Shown in pieces: positions 1 to 7,842 of a stretch of 38,587 bases of DNA (positions within the stretch are counted from its first letter, which is position 1; each line of letters opens with the position of its first letter). Position numbers and translations under genes: made by a program. This DNA comes from Pseudomonas endophytica (GTDB lineage: Bacteria; Pseudomonadota; Gammaproteobacteria; Pseudomonadales; Pseudomonadaceae). The DNA lies in assembly GCF_001411475.1 (NCBI RefSeq), contig NZ_LLWH01000167.1, positions 1 to 38,587 on the forward strand. Reading direction: 5' to 3'. The notes beneath the pieces were generated by a model. That model saw only the letters and a program-made list of their open reading frames with translations. It was not told the DNA's origin and did not search any database.

Positions 1-759
1 ATTCTGCTGCGTGAAGGCCTGGAAGCGATTCTGGTGCTGGCGGCGCTCCTCGCCTTCTTGCGCAATACCGGCCAGCAATCGGCGGTACGCAGCGTCAACA
101 TCGGCTGGGGCCTGGCACTGGTCGCGGGCTTGGCCACATGGGCGCTGGCCGCCTATGTGATTGACGTCAGCGGCGCCCAGCGCGAACTGCTCGAAGGCTG
201 CACCGCGCTGTTTGCCAGCGTCATGGTGCTGTGGCTGGGCGTGTGGATGCACGACCGCCGCCATGCCGATGCCTGGCAGGACTACATCAAAAGCAGCCTG
301 GTCAGCGGCGGCGGGCGGTTTGGTTTCGCTGTACTGGCGTTCTTCTCGGTGTACCGCGAACTGTTCGAAGTGATCCTGTTCTACGAAACCCTGTGGCTGC
401 AAGCGGGCCCGGCCGGGCATGACGCCGTGCTGGCGGGCGGCGCCACCGCGCTGGTGCTGCTGATCGGCCTGGCGTGGATCATCCTGCGCGGCTCAGCCAA
501 ATTGCCACTGGGCGTATTCTTCGGCATCAACGCCGCGTTGTTGTGCACCTTGTCCGTCGTCTTCGCCGGCCATGGCGTCAAAGCCCTGCAGGAAGCCGGG
601 ATCTTTGGCACACGACCTGTGCCGTTCTTCGAGTTCGACTGGCTCGGCATCCACGCAGACGCCTACTCGCTCAGCGCACAAGCTGTGGCGATACTGGCGA
701 TCATCGTGCTCTACAGCCGCAGCAGACTGGCCGAAAAGCGTCGGGAACAGACTTCTTAA
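1..759 (+). CDS. FTR1-family iron permease, 3' part only
   Basis: C-terminal 252 residues of an inner-membrane high-affinity iron permease; the window edge removes the start, and the reading frame is open from base 1. Two REXXE motifs typical of the FTR1/EfeU family are visible: REGLE in the first helix (bases 10-24) and RELFE near base 355. These glutamates are known in the family to bind and pass iron. About six hydrophobic segments follow one another, ending in a short basic tail (SRSRLAEKRREQ). In Pseudomonas such genes are often fused to an N-terminal cytochrome c region; that part would lie outside the window, so the fusion cannot be confirmed. The gene ends just before a strong inverted repeat that may terminate it. 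Confidence 0.9.
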   Translation: MLLREGLEAILVLAALLAFLRNTGQQSAVRSVNIGWGLALVAGLATWALAAYVIDVSGAQRELLEGCTALFASVMVLWLGVWMHDRRHADAWQDYIKSSLVSGGGRFGFAVLAFFSVYRELFEVILFYETLWLQAGPAGHDAVLAGGATALVLLIGLAWIILRGSAKLPLGVFFGINAALLCTLSVVFAGHGVKALQEAGIFGTRPVPFFEFDWLGIHADAYSLSAQAVAILAIIVLYSRSRLAEKRREQTS

Positions 760-769
760 TCTCCGTTCA

Positions 770-800
770 CCCCTGTAGCCGCAGGCAGCGGCTACAGGGG
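770..800. repeat. Inverted repeat R1 (type C), probable terminator
   Basis: Perfect 13-bp arms (CCCCTGTAGCCGC / GCGGCTACAGGGG) separated by AGGCA. The hairpin starts 11 bases after the FTR1 stop codon. It has no T tract, but its strength and position suggest it ends transcription or protects the 3' end of the permease mRNA. It resembles the GTAGTCGC-type repeats at 17927 and 38089. The stop codon of the decayed reverse-strand reading frame (792-794) lies inside the right arm. Confidence 0.7.
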
Positions 801-1674
801 TGGCGCAGGGCTGAACACCGCACCCGGGCATAAAAAATCAATGTGATAGCCCGACGATCCATCGCCCAGAGCAACATGTACTCCGCTAATCCCCTCGTTC
901 ATTTGGGAATTAACGGAGTAATCAATAAACGGGGCGATGGCATCATTAACCCCGACTGCAAATTCTGTGAGTTTCAACCCTCTAGAGCCTGCCGCACGCT
1001 CAAGCAAAGTGATGCGCTCAATATTATTAACTTTAAATGAAGTAATTGTATTGTGTTCGACAATCAAGAGTGCCGTATGTTGTGCCACGGCCGAGGTTAA
1101 TTGCTCCAGTGCCAGCTTTAGTTCGTTGTCGGGTAAGAGCGGGTGCTTTCTAAGAACAGTAAGAATGCCAAAGATGGTTAAGTAGCCGCTAAACTGAAAA
1201 GGACAGTCAGTCTGTACATTCATATGAGCGTAATGAACTTCGAAAAACTCAGCAGCTGAATAAATGAAATTGCTGCTGATATCTTCTTCGATCATGGCGT
1301 AGGGCGTGGCGTCTTCTAAAATGATGACGCTGGCGTCTGCGTGCTGGCCCTTTACGTCGAACTATGTGTGAGCATCCAGCAATGCCAAAATGAGTTTTGC
1401 TTGTGGAGCGCAGCATAAAAATCGCTCTTCATGCAGTGCACTCTCGAAGAAAATCGTCGTTGTCAGAAATAACCCAAGAGTCCTTAAAGTCTAGAGGTGC
1501 AATTTTTGTGGGCACACGCATATCCTCTGAAAAAGTGAGTGCCCACTCACATAGGCATTGGTTTATCGGTGATTAGTCAGGCTCGTAAGCCCATACAAGG
1601 GGTGCCCCGCCAAAATTATTCGGGCCAGAGGTTATGCGGTTGAATTTTGGTTTTGGAACAGTCAGGTCAGTCAT
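792..1674 (-). pseudogene. Decayed gene of unknown family
   Basis: A reverse-strand gene that can still be read in pieces. It would start at ATG 1674-1672, preceded by an AAGGAT ribosome site at 1682-1687, and begins MTDLTVPKPKFNRITS. An in-frame TAA at 1575-1573 follows 33 codons. The same frame then continues with good protein-like sequence (SPINQCLCEWALTFSEDMRV) to about 1445. There a frameshift moves the reading into the frame that begins ESALHEERF. A TAG at 1364-1362 interrupts that frame, after which FDVKGQHADASVIILEDATP runs into the longest intact piece (ATG at 1295, 167 codons). That piece ends in repeat R1, so the original C-terminus may also be lost. An intact ancestor would be about 290 residues. 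I recognise no domain, signal peptide or membrane segment. The region is more AT-rich than its neighbours, which fits acquired DNA. Confidence 0.7.
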
Positions 1675-1697
1675 TTTTATTATCCTTATTGATAGTG

Positions 1698-1714
1698 CTC
1701 CTGTTTTTCAGGAG
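1698..1714. repeat. Small hairpin in the AT-rich gap
   Basis: CTCCTG (1698-1703) and CAGGAG (1709-1714) form a perfect 6-bp stem around TTTTT. It lies in the gap between the decayed reverse gene and the forward genes. The right arm contains an AGGAGGT sequence that resembles a ribosome site but has no start codon at the right distance. Function unknown. Confidence 0.35.
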
Positions 1715-1744
1715 GTAGATAAGTTATAGGGCGATATTTTAAAA

Positions 1745-1966
1745 ATGGTAGTTCTATTTTTGTCTGGTTATATCGTTTTGGTGTTTGGAATTCCACTTGT
1801 GGTTTATTCGGTTGTTTGTGTAGGAAGTATATGTAGTCCATGTCTGATGTTAGATGTTGTTCAGGTATTTTTATTAATTTTCGTTGTGAGAAGGTGCGTA
1901 TTTGATCTAGATTCGGACCCTTATAAAGTATTCGCGGGAATTTACCGTGGCTCGAATGAGGGATGA
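1745..1966 (+). CDS. Possible small membrane protein (doubtful ORF)
   Basis: 73 codons from ATG 1745, largely hydrophobic in the first 50 residues (FLSGYIVLVFGIPLVVYSVV and VVQVFLLIFVV), so two membrane segments are possible. Its stop (TGA 1964-1966) lies just before the preferred start of the next gene, which would allow translational coupling. Against it: no convincing ribosome site, very AT-rich sequence (which favours Ile/Leu/Val/Phe codons by chance) and no recognised family. It may be only the leader of the PheS-like gene. Confidence 0.25.
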   Translation: MVVLFLSGYIVLVFGIPLVVYSVVCVGSICSPCLMLDVVQVFLLIFVVRRCVFDLDSDPYKVFAGIYRGSNEG

Positions 1967-1968
1967 TT

Positions 1969-3108
1969 ATGCATTCATCTAAAGCTTATTTGTGTGCCCG
2001 CTTGGTCAATGAGGCTCTTGAACTTAATGACCTCACAGAGTTGAAGCACCCTGCTCATGCTATTGGCCTTTTATTAGATGAAGTGCTTGAAGGGTTGAAA
2101 GCGCGAGGCTGGCCTGATGCACAGGTTTTAAGAGGCCCCCGAATAGTGTCTGCGCAAGAAAACTATGGATTGCTTGGCTACGATCCTGCTGAAGTCACCT
2201 TGGGCAGTGAACACACGCGTTGGGTGGATGAGCATTCGCTCCTGCGCACTCAAACCACCAGTCAGATTCCAAAGGCATTGCAGCAGGCGGCGCAGAATCG
2301 TAAAGCCGGGGAGCTTATTTTATTGGCGGCGCCCGGGATCACCTTCAGACGTGACAGCCGCGACAGGTGGCATTGCGCAGAACCTCATCAGATGGATATT
2401 TGGGTCTTGGGCGATCCGCAACTTTCAACGCGTGAGCATTTGCTCAGGCTGGTCGCAGATATCCTTGAATGTTCAGTGCCCGGCATGCCGTGGATTTATC
2501 AGAGCAGTCCGCATCACTACACAGAGGGTGGCATTGAAGTAAACCTGCTCCTGGATAAGCAGCCCATTGAAGTGCTTGAGTGTGGCTGTATTGCCCGTTC
2601 ACTGTTGCAAAGACTGGGTGTGGACCCTGCCAAGCATGGCGGATTGGCGTTGGGCATGGGGCTGGATCGCCTGACCATGCTGCGCAAAGGTATCCCGGAT
2701 ATTCGTCTGCTGCGTGACCCCAACGAGCGCGTTCAGGCGCAACTGCATGATCTGCTCCCCTGGAAGGCGGTTTCGCGTTTGCCCGCCATTTCACGGGATA
2801 TTTCGCTGGCCGTGACACCGGGCTTGAGTGAAGAGGTGCTGACCGAAAAGATGTTGCTGGCAGCGGGGGATAACGCGGCCTGGATTGAAGAAATGCACAT
2901 TAAAGGCCGATGGGCCATGGCGGATCTGCCCGTGCAGGCGATTGAGCGGCTGGGCCTTTTGCCGGGTCAGGAAAACGTTTTGCTGAGGGTGGTGCTTCGC
3001 GATTGTTCGCGTTCCATCACCACGTCAGAAGCCAATGCGCTGTATGAACGTATTCAGTCGGCGTTGCATGAAGGTGCAGAAGGGGGCGGATACAAAATCA
3101 ATGGCTAA
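1969..3108 (+). CDS. srmL: PheS-related ligase with FDX-ACB domain
   Basis: 379-residue class II aminoacyl-tRNA-synthetase-like protein. The catalytic core resembles the phenylalanyl-tRNA synthetase alpha chain: LLRTQTTSQIPKAL (near residue 94) matches the RTHTS region, CAEPHQMDIW the motif 2 region, and GLALGMGLDRLTML motif 3. The last ~100 residues (VSRLPAISRDISLAV onward) match the FDX-ACB anticodon-binding fold, normally found on PheT or on monomeric mitochondrial PheRS. The housekeeping alpha chain has a long N-terminal coiled coil, which is absent here. I recall that such pseudomonad proteins are annotated 'PheS-related mystery ligase SrmL'; their substrate is not known to me. GAGGGA at 1958-1963 suits the second ATG (1969) better than ATG 1963, so I start there. 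No PheT partner is adjacent. The first ~100 bases are AT-rich like the upstream patch. Confidence 0.8.
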   Translation: MHSSKAYLCARLVNEALELNDLTELKHPAHAIGLLLDEVLEGLKARGWPDAQVLRGPRIVSAQENYGLLGYDPAEVTLGSEHTRWVDEHSLLRTQTTSQIPKALQQAAQNRKAGELILLAAPGITFRRDSRDRWHCAEPHQMDIWVLGDPQLSTREHLLRLVADILECSVPGMPWIYQSSPHHYTEGGIEVNLLLDKQPIEVLECGCIARSLLQRLGVDPAKHGGLALGMGLDRLTMLRKGIPDIRLLRDPNERVQAQLHDLLPWKAVSRLPAISRDISLAVTPGLSEEVLTEKMLLAAGDNAAWIEEMHIKGRWAMADLPVQAIERLGLLPGQENVLLRVVLRDCSRSITTSEANALYERIQSALHEGAEGGGYKING

Positions 3109-3179
3109 GCCTGTGGGCTGCTAGGGGGTGGTCGGAAAATGCTAGCCTTCACCTTATTACTCAATGTGGAGCTACCCCC

Positions 3180-3632
3180 ATGCGTGTCTGGATCGACGCA
3201 GACGCTTGTCCCAAGGCGGCGAAGGATCAAGTCATCAAGTTCGCGCTCAAGCGTCAGTTTGACGTGGTGTTGGTGGCGGGTCAGAGTCAGATCAAACCGA
3301 CGTATACGCGGGTCAAGCTGATTGTGGTGCCCAGCGGCCCGGATGCGGCAGATGATTATTTGGTCGAGCACGCGGTGCCCGGTGAGTTAGTCATTTGCAG
3401 CGATGTGCCGCTGGCCGACCGGCTGGTGAAAAAAGGCGTGGCAGCGCTGGACCCGCGCGGCAAAGAATTCGACGCACATAACATGGGCGAGCGGCTGGCG
3501 GTGCGTAATTTGTTCACTGACCTGCGTGAACAGGGTCAGGTAAGCGGTGGGCAGGGCGCCTATGGCGAACGCGATAAGCAGGCGTTCGCCAACACGCTGG
3601 ACAGGATTCTGACCCGGCTCGCTCGGGGCTGA
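3180..3632 (+). CDS. yaiI: YaiI/YqxD family protein (DUF188, UPF0178)
   Basis: 150-residue cytosolic protein of the widespread DUF188 family, opening with the hallmark MRVWIDADACPKAAKD and carrying CSDVPLADRLVKKG and LDPRGKEFDAHNMGERLA further on, in the usual order and at the usual length. The acidic residues and overall pattern resemble PIN-like nuclease folds, but no activity is established for the family. The start ATG follows GGAGCTACCCCC. The gene is followed directly by the convergent end of elbB: the two stop codons abut at 3632/3633, so no terminator sequence separates the transcripts. Confidence 0.92.
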   Translation: MRVWIDADACPKAAKDQVIKFALKRQFDVVLVAGQSQIKPTYTRVKLIVVPSGPDAADDYLVEHAVPGELVICSDVPLADRLVKKGVAALDPRGKEFDAHNMGERLAVRNLFTDLREQGQVSGGQGAYGERDKQAFANTLDRILTRLARG

Positions 3633-4298
3633 TTAAGCTTCCTGTGTCAGTTCCAGCACGCGGTCGACCATCTTGTTGATGCCAGAAGCGGCTTCACTGA
3701 TGGACTGGGCCAGCATGTAGGCCGGGGTGCTAACCAGTTTGCGGGCTTTGTCTTCGACAATGTCTGACACTTCGCACTCTTCGTGTGTACCGCCCATTTT
3801 CTCTACCGCTGCGGCGGTGTCTGGGTCTTTACCGATGGTACAGATCACGCCGGGGCCGTAGATCTTGGCGGCGATGGCCGGTGAAATGCACATCAGCCCC
3901 ACTGGCTTACCCGCTTCGGCAAAGGCTTCAGCCAACGCCAGCACATCCGGCTGAACGCTGCACGCAGCGCCCTCAGTGGCGAAGGTTGAAAGGTTTTTAG
4001 CTGCGCCAAACCCGCCCGGTACGATCAGCGCGTCAAAATCGGCAACCTTGGCCTCACGAATGTCTTTAACCTCACCGCGGGCAATACGGGCCGACTCGAT
4101 CAGCACATTGCGCGATTCGGGCATTTCTTCGCCGGTCAGGTGGTTGATTACATGCAGTTGCGCAACGTTGGGCGCAAAACATTGCACGTGAGCGCCGCGC
4201 TGACTGAGGCGCAGTAGGGTAATCACGCTTTCATGGATTTCGGTGCCGTCATAGACGCCACAGCCGGAAAGAATAACGGCAATGTTTTTAGTGGTCAT
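3633..4298 (-). CDS. elbB: ElbB, DJ-1/PfpI-like glyoxalase
   Basis: 221-residue cytosolic protein of the ElbB branch of the DJ-1/PfpI superfamily, which in E. coli influences isoprenoid synthesis and has weak glyoxalase activity. Visible marks are the opening MTTKNIAVILSGCGVYDGTE, the DALIVPGGFGAAKNLSTFA segment, and VGLMCISPAI, in which the Cys sits at the nucleophile elbow. Length fits E. coli ElbB (217). The reading frame is open upstream to 4421, but AAGGAGA seven bases before ATG 4298 decides the start. It stands alone between yaiI (convergent) and the DedA gene (same strand, 131 bases upstream). Confidence 0.93.
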   Translation of the reverse strand: MTTKNIAVILSGCGVYDGTEIHESVITLLRLSQRGAHVQCFAPNVAQLHVINHLTGEEMPESRNVLIESARIARGEVKDIREAKVADFDALIVPGGFGAAKNLSTFATEGAACSVQPDVLALAEAFAEAGKPVGLMCISPAIAAKIYGPGVICTIGKDPDTAAAVEKMGGTHEECEVSDIVEDKARKLVSTPAYMLAQSISEAASGINKMVDRVLELTQEA

Positions 4299-4402
4299 GG
4301 TGGGTCTCCTTGTTCGTGGCGTTAATGTCTCCTTATTCGGCAATGGATGCCATAGGGAGGTTCCCGCTATCACGCAGGCGCTGCCATACAACGCCTTGGG
4401 AG

Positions 4403-4427
4403 AGGAGGTGTGCGAGCGCACACTCCC
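4403..4427 (-). terminator. Imperfect hairpin after the DedA gene
   Basis: GTGTGC (4408-4413) and GCACAC (4418-4423) form a 6-bp stem around GAGC, extended by flanking GGAG/CTCC pairing with one bulge. It begins three bases past the DedA stop codon. No T tract follows on the reverse strand, so termination is uncertain. Confidence 0.35.
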
Positions 4428-4429
4428 GT

Positions 4430-5047
4430 TTATTCCGCTGGAGGAGTGCTGGCGTCTGCGGTTTTGACTTGTTCTTCCAGTGCGGCCTGTTTGGCCTGGC
4501 GCGCATTTCTAATTCGGCGTCGAAGCCACAGGCAACCACCCAGCACCAACAAGGCGCCAAGTACCCACAGTTCGTACTTTTTGACGCTGCCCAACAGCCC
4601 TTCGAGCACGGCACCAAAGTGATACGCGGCAGTGGCCAGGGCAACCGCCCAAATGGCGGCACCGATGCCATTGAGCAATAGGTAGCGACCCGGCGGGTAG
4701 CCAGAAAGGCCAATGGCCACTGGCATGACGGTACGCAGGCCGTAAACGAAGCGGAAGCTCAAGACCCAAATGTCTGGGTGCTTGCGGATATGCTCCAGCG
4801 CCTTGTCGCCCATGAGTTGCCAACGCGGCTTGCGCGCCAACAATTTGCGGCCGTGCTTGCGCCCCAGGAAGTACCACAGCTGATCGCCGGCATAACTGCC
4901 GAGGAACGCTACGATCATGACCAGTTTAAGATCCATGTATCCGCGGAACGCCAAGAAGCCTGCGAGAACCAGAATGGTCTCACCTTCAAAAAACGTCCCT
5001 AGAAACAGGGCGAAGTAGCCGAATTCTTGAAGAAATTGTTGGAGCAT
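4430..5047 (-). CDS. DedA-family membrane protein
   Basis: 205-residue inner-membrane protein of the DedA/VTT (SNARE-associated Golgi) family; bacterial members are linked to lipid carrier recycling, proton-motive force and envelope stress tolerance. Family signatures are FFEGETILVLAGFLA (residues ~19-33), GSYAGDQLWYFLGRKHGRKLL (~50-70) and FVYGLRTVMPVAIGLSG (~100-116), the last containing the conserved basic residue and Gly. A final helix (LWVLGALLVLGGCLWL) is followed by a basic and acidic cytosolic tail. Length is normal. ATG 5047 is used; the upstream ribosome site is weak. It is transcribed away from ppk, with which it shares a 361-base gap. Confidence 0.92.
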   Translation of the reverse strand: MLQQFLQEFGYFALFLGTFFEGETILVLAGFLAFRGYMDLKLVMIVAFLGSYAGDQLWYFLGRKHGRKLLARKPRWQLMGDKALEHIRKHPDIWVLSFRFVYGLRTVMPVAIGLSGYPPGRYLLLNGIGAAIWAVALATAAYHFGAVLEGLLGSVKKYELWVLGALLVLGGCLWLRRRIRNARQAKQAALEEQVKTADASTPPAE

Positions 5048-5152
5048 TGTCTGGATGCTGGAGAAATGAACGCGCAGCCTACGCCTTAAGGCACGTTCAG
5101 GAAAGTATCCAACTGTGTCTTCTGATGAACAATTCCTACAAGTTGTAAGTAT

Positions 5153-5166
5153 TTGACCTACATCAA
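5153..5166. promoter_or_regulatory. Candidate ANR/FNR-type box
   Basis: TTGACCTACATCAA matches the ANR/FNR pattern TTGAT-N4-ATCAA at 9 of 10 positions. ANR is the oxygen-responsive Fe-S activator of pseudomonads. The box centre (5159.5) is ~250 bases before ppk and ~110 bases from the DedA start. Plausible -10 sequences lie downstream (around TCATAA at 5186 or GCTATAAC at 5198), placing the box roughly 41-52 bases before a start point on the forward strand. Pattern match only. Confidence 0.5.
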
Positions 5167-5241
5167 AGGTGCTGTCATCTAGGATTCATAAGGCGTTGCT
5201 ATAACAGTCGCGCGCGCACCTGCGTAGTCCATCAGGAAAAA

Positions 5242-5352
5242 ATGCAGCCGCAGAACAAAGTCAAAAAAACGCCCTCTAATTGGCTCCAGCCCGCGCTAAG
5301 CGCCTTTGAGCGGTTTAAACCTATTGGCGTTGGTGGCATTCTGGCAGCTTGA
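5242..5352 (+). CDS. Possible 36-residue protein in the ppk leader
   Basis: Small ORF beginning MQPQNKVKKTPSNWLQPALS and ending GVGGILAA, with an AGGAAAAA ribosome site directly before the ATG. It lies between the ANR-like box and ppk, 56 bases before the ppk start. The N-terminal third is basic and the rest mildly hydrophobic. I do not recognise it. It could be a leader peptide, a small protein or a chance ORF; the ribosome site is the main support. Confidence 0.3.
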   Translation: MQPQNKVKKTPSNWLQPALSAFERFKPIGVGGILAA

Positions 5353-5408
5353 TTGCACGCGCCGCTTAACGGTCACGAGAGTCAGACCCGCTCTTACAGG
5401 AACATTCA

Positions 5409-7646
5409 ATGAATACCGAAGGACAGACAGAACTCGTTGCTACCGAGGCTGAGCCCATTGTTGAGCTAGCCTCTGAAACACCGCCGGAACTGGAAACTCA
5501 TGCACCTGTTGCGCCTGAGACGCCAGCGGCGGCGCACCCTGCGATTGCCATTCCGGGTCTTGATGACAGCAGCCTGTATATCCATCGCGAACTGTCGCAG
5601 TTGCAATTCAACATCCGTGTGTTGGAGCAGGCGCTAGACGAATCCTATCCGTTACTGGAGCGGTTGAAGTTCCTGTTGATTTTCTCCAGCAACCTGGACG
5701 AGTTCTTCGAAATCCGTGTGGCGGGCCTTAAAAAGCAAATCACCTTTGCTCGTGAACAGGCGGGCGCGGATGGCTTGCAACCGCATCAGGCGTTGGCCCG
5801 GATCAGCGAGCTGGTACACGGCCACGTAGACCGCCAATACGCAATCCTGAATGACATTCTGTTGCCCGAGCTTGAAAAGCATCAGGTGCGCTTTATCCGT
5901 CGCCGTTACTGGAACACTAAGATCAAGGCATGGGTGCGTAAGTTTTTCCGCGATGAAATTGCGCCGATCATCACCCCAATCGGGCTTGATCCGACGCACC
6001 CGTTCCCGTTGCTGGTCAACAAAAGCCTGAACTTTATCGTTGAGCTTGAAGGCATTGACGCGTTTGGCCGTGATTCTGGCTTGGCCATTATCCCTGCGCC
6101 GCGCTTGCTGCCACGTGTGATCAAAGTGCCTGAAGAGGTGGGTGGCCCAGGCGATAACTATGTGTTCCTGTCGTCGATGATCCACGCGCACGCCGATGAT
6201 CTGTTCCAAGGCATGAAAGTGAAGGGTTGCTATCAGTTCCGCCTGACCCGCAACGCTGACTTGGCGCTCGATACGGAAGATGTACAAGACTTGGCGCGTG
6301 CCCTGCGCGGCGAGTTGTTCTCACGTCGCTATGGCGATGCGGTGCGTCTGGAAGTGGCCGATACCTGCCCGAAACACCTGTCTGACTACCTGCTCAAGCA
6401 ATTCAACCTGCATGAAACCGAGCTGTATCAGGTCAACGGCCCGGTCAACCTGACGCGTCTGTTTAGCATCACCGGTCTGGACAGCCACCCGGAGCTGCAA
6501 TACACGCCGTTTACGCCGGCGATTCCAAAGCTGTTGCAGAACAGCGAGAACATTTTCAGCGTCATCAGCAAACAAGACATCTTGCTGCTGCACCCGTTTG
6601 AGTCGTTCACTCCGGTGGTTGATCTGCTGCGCCAGGCAGCCAAAGACCCACATGTACTGGCCGTACGCCAGACGCTGTATCGCAGCGGTGCTAACTCCGA
6701 AATCGTCGATGCGCTGGTGGATGCCGCGCGTAACGGTAAAGAAGTGACGGCGGTGATTGAGTTGCGCGCGCGATTCGATGAAGAGTCCAACCTGCAACTG
6801 GCCAGCCGTCTGCAAGCCGCCGGCGCGGTGGTGATCTACGGCGTGGTGGGTTTCAAGACTCACGCCAAGATGATGCTGATTCTGCGTCGCGAAGCGGGCG
6901 AGATCGTGCGGTATGCGCATTTAGGTACGGGTAACTACCACGCCGGGAACGCGCGCCTGTATACCGACTACAGCTTGCTGACCTCGGATGATGCGCTGTG
7001 CGAAGACGTGGGCAAGTTGTTCAGCCAACTGATCGGCATGGGTAAAACCCTGCGCATGAAAAAGCTTCTGCATGCGCCGTTTACCCTGAAGAAAGGTATG
7101 CTCGACATGATCGCCCGCGAGACGCAGTTCGCGGTAGAGGGCAAGCCTGCGCACATCATCGCCAAGTTCAACTCGCTGACCGACCCGAAGATCATTCGGG
7201 CGCTGTACAAGGCCAGCCAGTCTGGCGTGCGCATTGATTTGGTGGTGCGTGGCATGTGCTGCCTACGCCCAGGCATTCCTGGGGTGTCGCACAACATCCA
7301 CGTGCGCTCGATCATTGGTCGCTTTTTGGAACACACACGGGTGTTCTACTTCCTCAATGGCGGTGAAGAGCAGATGTTCCTTTCGAGTGCTGACTGGATG
7401 GAGCGCAACCTCGATAAACGCGTCGAAACGTGCTTCCCGGTTGAAGGCAAAAAGCTGATTTTGCGGGTCAAGAAGGAGTTGGAGTGCTATCTGACGGACA
7501 ACACGCACAGCTGGAGCCTACAGTCTGATGGCCGCTACGTGCGTAATACGCCGACCGGCAACCAAAACCCGCGCAGCGCCCAAGCGACCTTGCTTGACCG
7601 TCTGAGCCTTCCGGTATTGACCGTCAGCACCGGCCCTTCGGTGTAA
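5409..7646 (+). CDS. ppk: Polyphosphate kinase 1
   Basis: 745-residue PPK1, which reversibly transfers the terminal phosphate of ATP to inorganic polyphosphate. The first ~50 residues are a low-complexity Glu/Ala/Pro extension, and the conserved protein starts at [14 protein letters not shown]. The N-domain signature [16 protein letters not shown] follows, then the phospholipase-D-like catalytic halves. The His that is autophosphorylated lies in GFKTHAKMM (His485), and the second conserved His is in [10 protein letters not shown] (His642). [20 protein letters not shown] is also intact. AGGA seven bases before ATG 5409 supports the start. The gene converges on ppx, which degrades its product, as in P. 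aeruginosa. In PAO1, as I recall, hemB precedes ppk; it is not present here. Confidence 0.97.
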   Translation: MNTEGQTELVATEAEPIVELASETPPELETHAPVAPETPAAAHPAIAIPGLDDSSLYIHRELSQLQFNIRVLEQALDESYPLLERLKFLLIFSSNLDEFFEIRVAGLKKQITFAREQAGADGLQPHQALARISELVHGHVDRQYAILNDILLPELEKHQVRFIRRRYWNTKIKAWVRKFFRDEIAPIITPIGLDPTHPFPLLVNKSLNFIVELEGIDAFGRDSGLAIIPAPRLLPRVIKVPEEVGGPGDNYVFLSSMIHAHADDLFQGMKVKGCYQFRLTRNADLALDTEDVQDLARALRGELFSRRYGDAVRLEVADTCPKHLSDYLLKQFNLHETELYQVNGPVNLTRLFSITGLDSHPELQYTPFTPAIPKLLQNSENIFSVISKQDILLLHPFESFTPVVDLLRQAAKDPHVLAVRQTLYRSGANSEIVDALVDAARNGKEVTAVIELRARFDEESNLQLASRLQAAGAVVIYGVVGFKTHAKMMLILRREAGEIVRYAHLGTGNYHAGNARLYTDYSLLTSDDALCEDVGKLFSQLIGMGKTLRMKKLLHAPFTLKKGMLDMIARETQFAVEGKPAHIIAKFNSLTDPKIIRALYKASQSGVRIDLVVRGMCCLRPGIPGVSHNIHVRSIIGRFLEHTRVFYFLNGGEEQMFLSSADWMERNLDKRVETCFPVEGKKLILRVKKELECYLTDNTHSWSLQSDGRYVRNTPTGNQNPRSAQATLLDRLSLPVLTVSTGPSV

Positions 7647-7654
7647 GACAACCG

Positions 7655-7720
7655 TGTAGGAGCTGCCGCAGGCTGCGATCTGTTGAACCTCAACAGATCG
7701 CGGGCAAGCTCGCTCCTACA
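7655..7720. repeat. REP-type inverted repeat R2, A/B hybrid
   Basis: Outer arms TGTAGGAGC / GCTCCTACA and a perfect 12-bp inner stem GCGATCTGTTGA / TCAACAGATCGC around ACC. The left half carries the type A core (TGCCGCAGGCTG). The right half, read on the other strand, carries the type B core (GAGCTTGCCCGC). Lies nine bases after the ppk stop and probably forms the 3' end of its mRNA. Confidence 0.85.
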
Positions 7721-7765
7721 GACGGTGGTGCATCCCCGGCCGATTTGACTACGCGATTCAATCCC

Positions 7766-7830
7766 CGTAGGAGCTGCCGCAGGCTGCGATCTGTTGATCT
7801 TAAAGATCGCAGCCTGCGGCAGCTCCTACG
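7766..7830. repeat. REP-type inverted repeat R3, perfect A/A
   Basis: Two 27-bp arms with no mismatch (7766-7792 and 7804-7830), each reading CGTAGGAGCTGCCGCAGGCT then GCGATCT on its own strand, separated by 11 bases. It is the cleanest type A copy in the window. Together with R2 it separates the convergent ppk and ppx genes. Confidence 0.9.
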
Positions 7831-7842
7831 TTGTGAAGAACC

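Noticed and set aside
5048..5408. Remnant of hemB between the DedA gene and ppk
   Set aside because: None of the frames in the gap resembles the beginning or end of HemB as I know it.
6321..6920. Reverse-strand ORF opposite ppk
   Set aside because: It lies wholly inside ppk, is rich in His/Arg/Gln as expected of antisense translation, and matches no family.
7655..7830. CRISPR array, because of several similar repeats
   Set aside because: The units are inverted hairpins of variable spacing, scattered over intergenic gaps, with no regular spacers and no cas genes.
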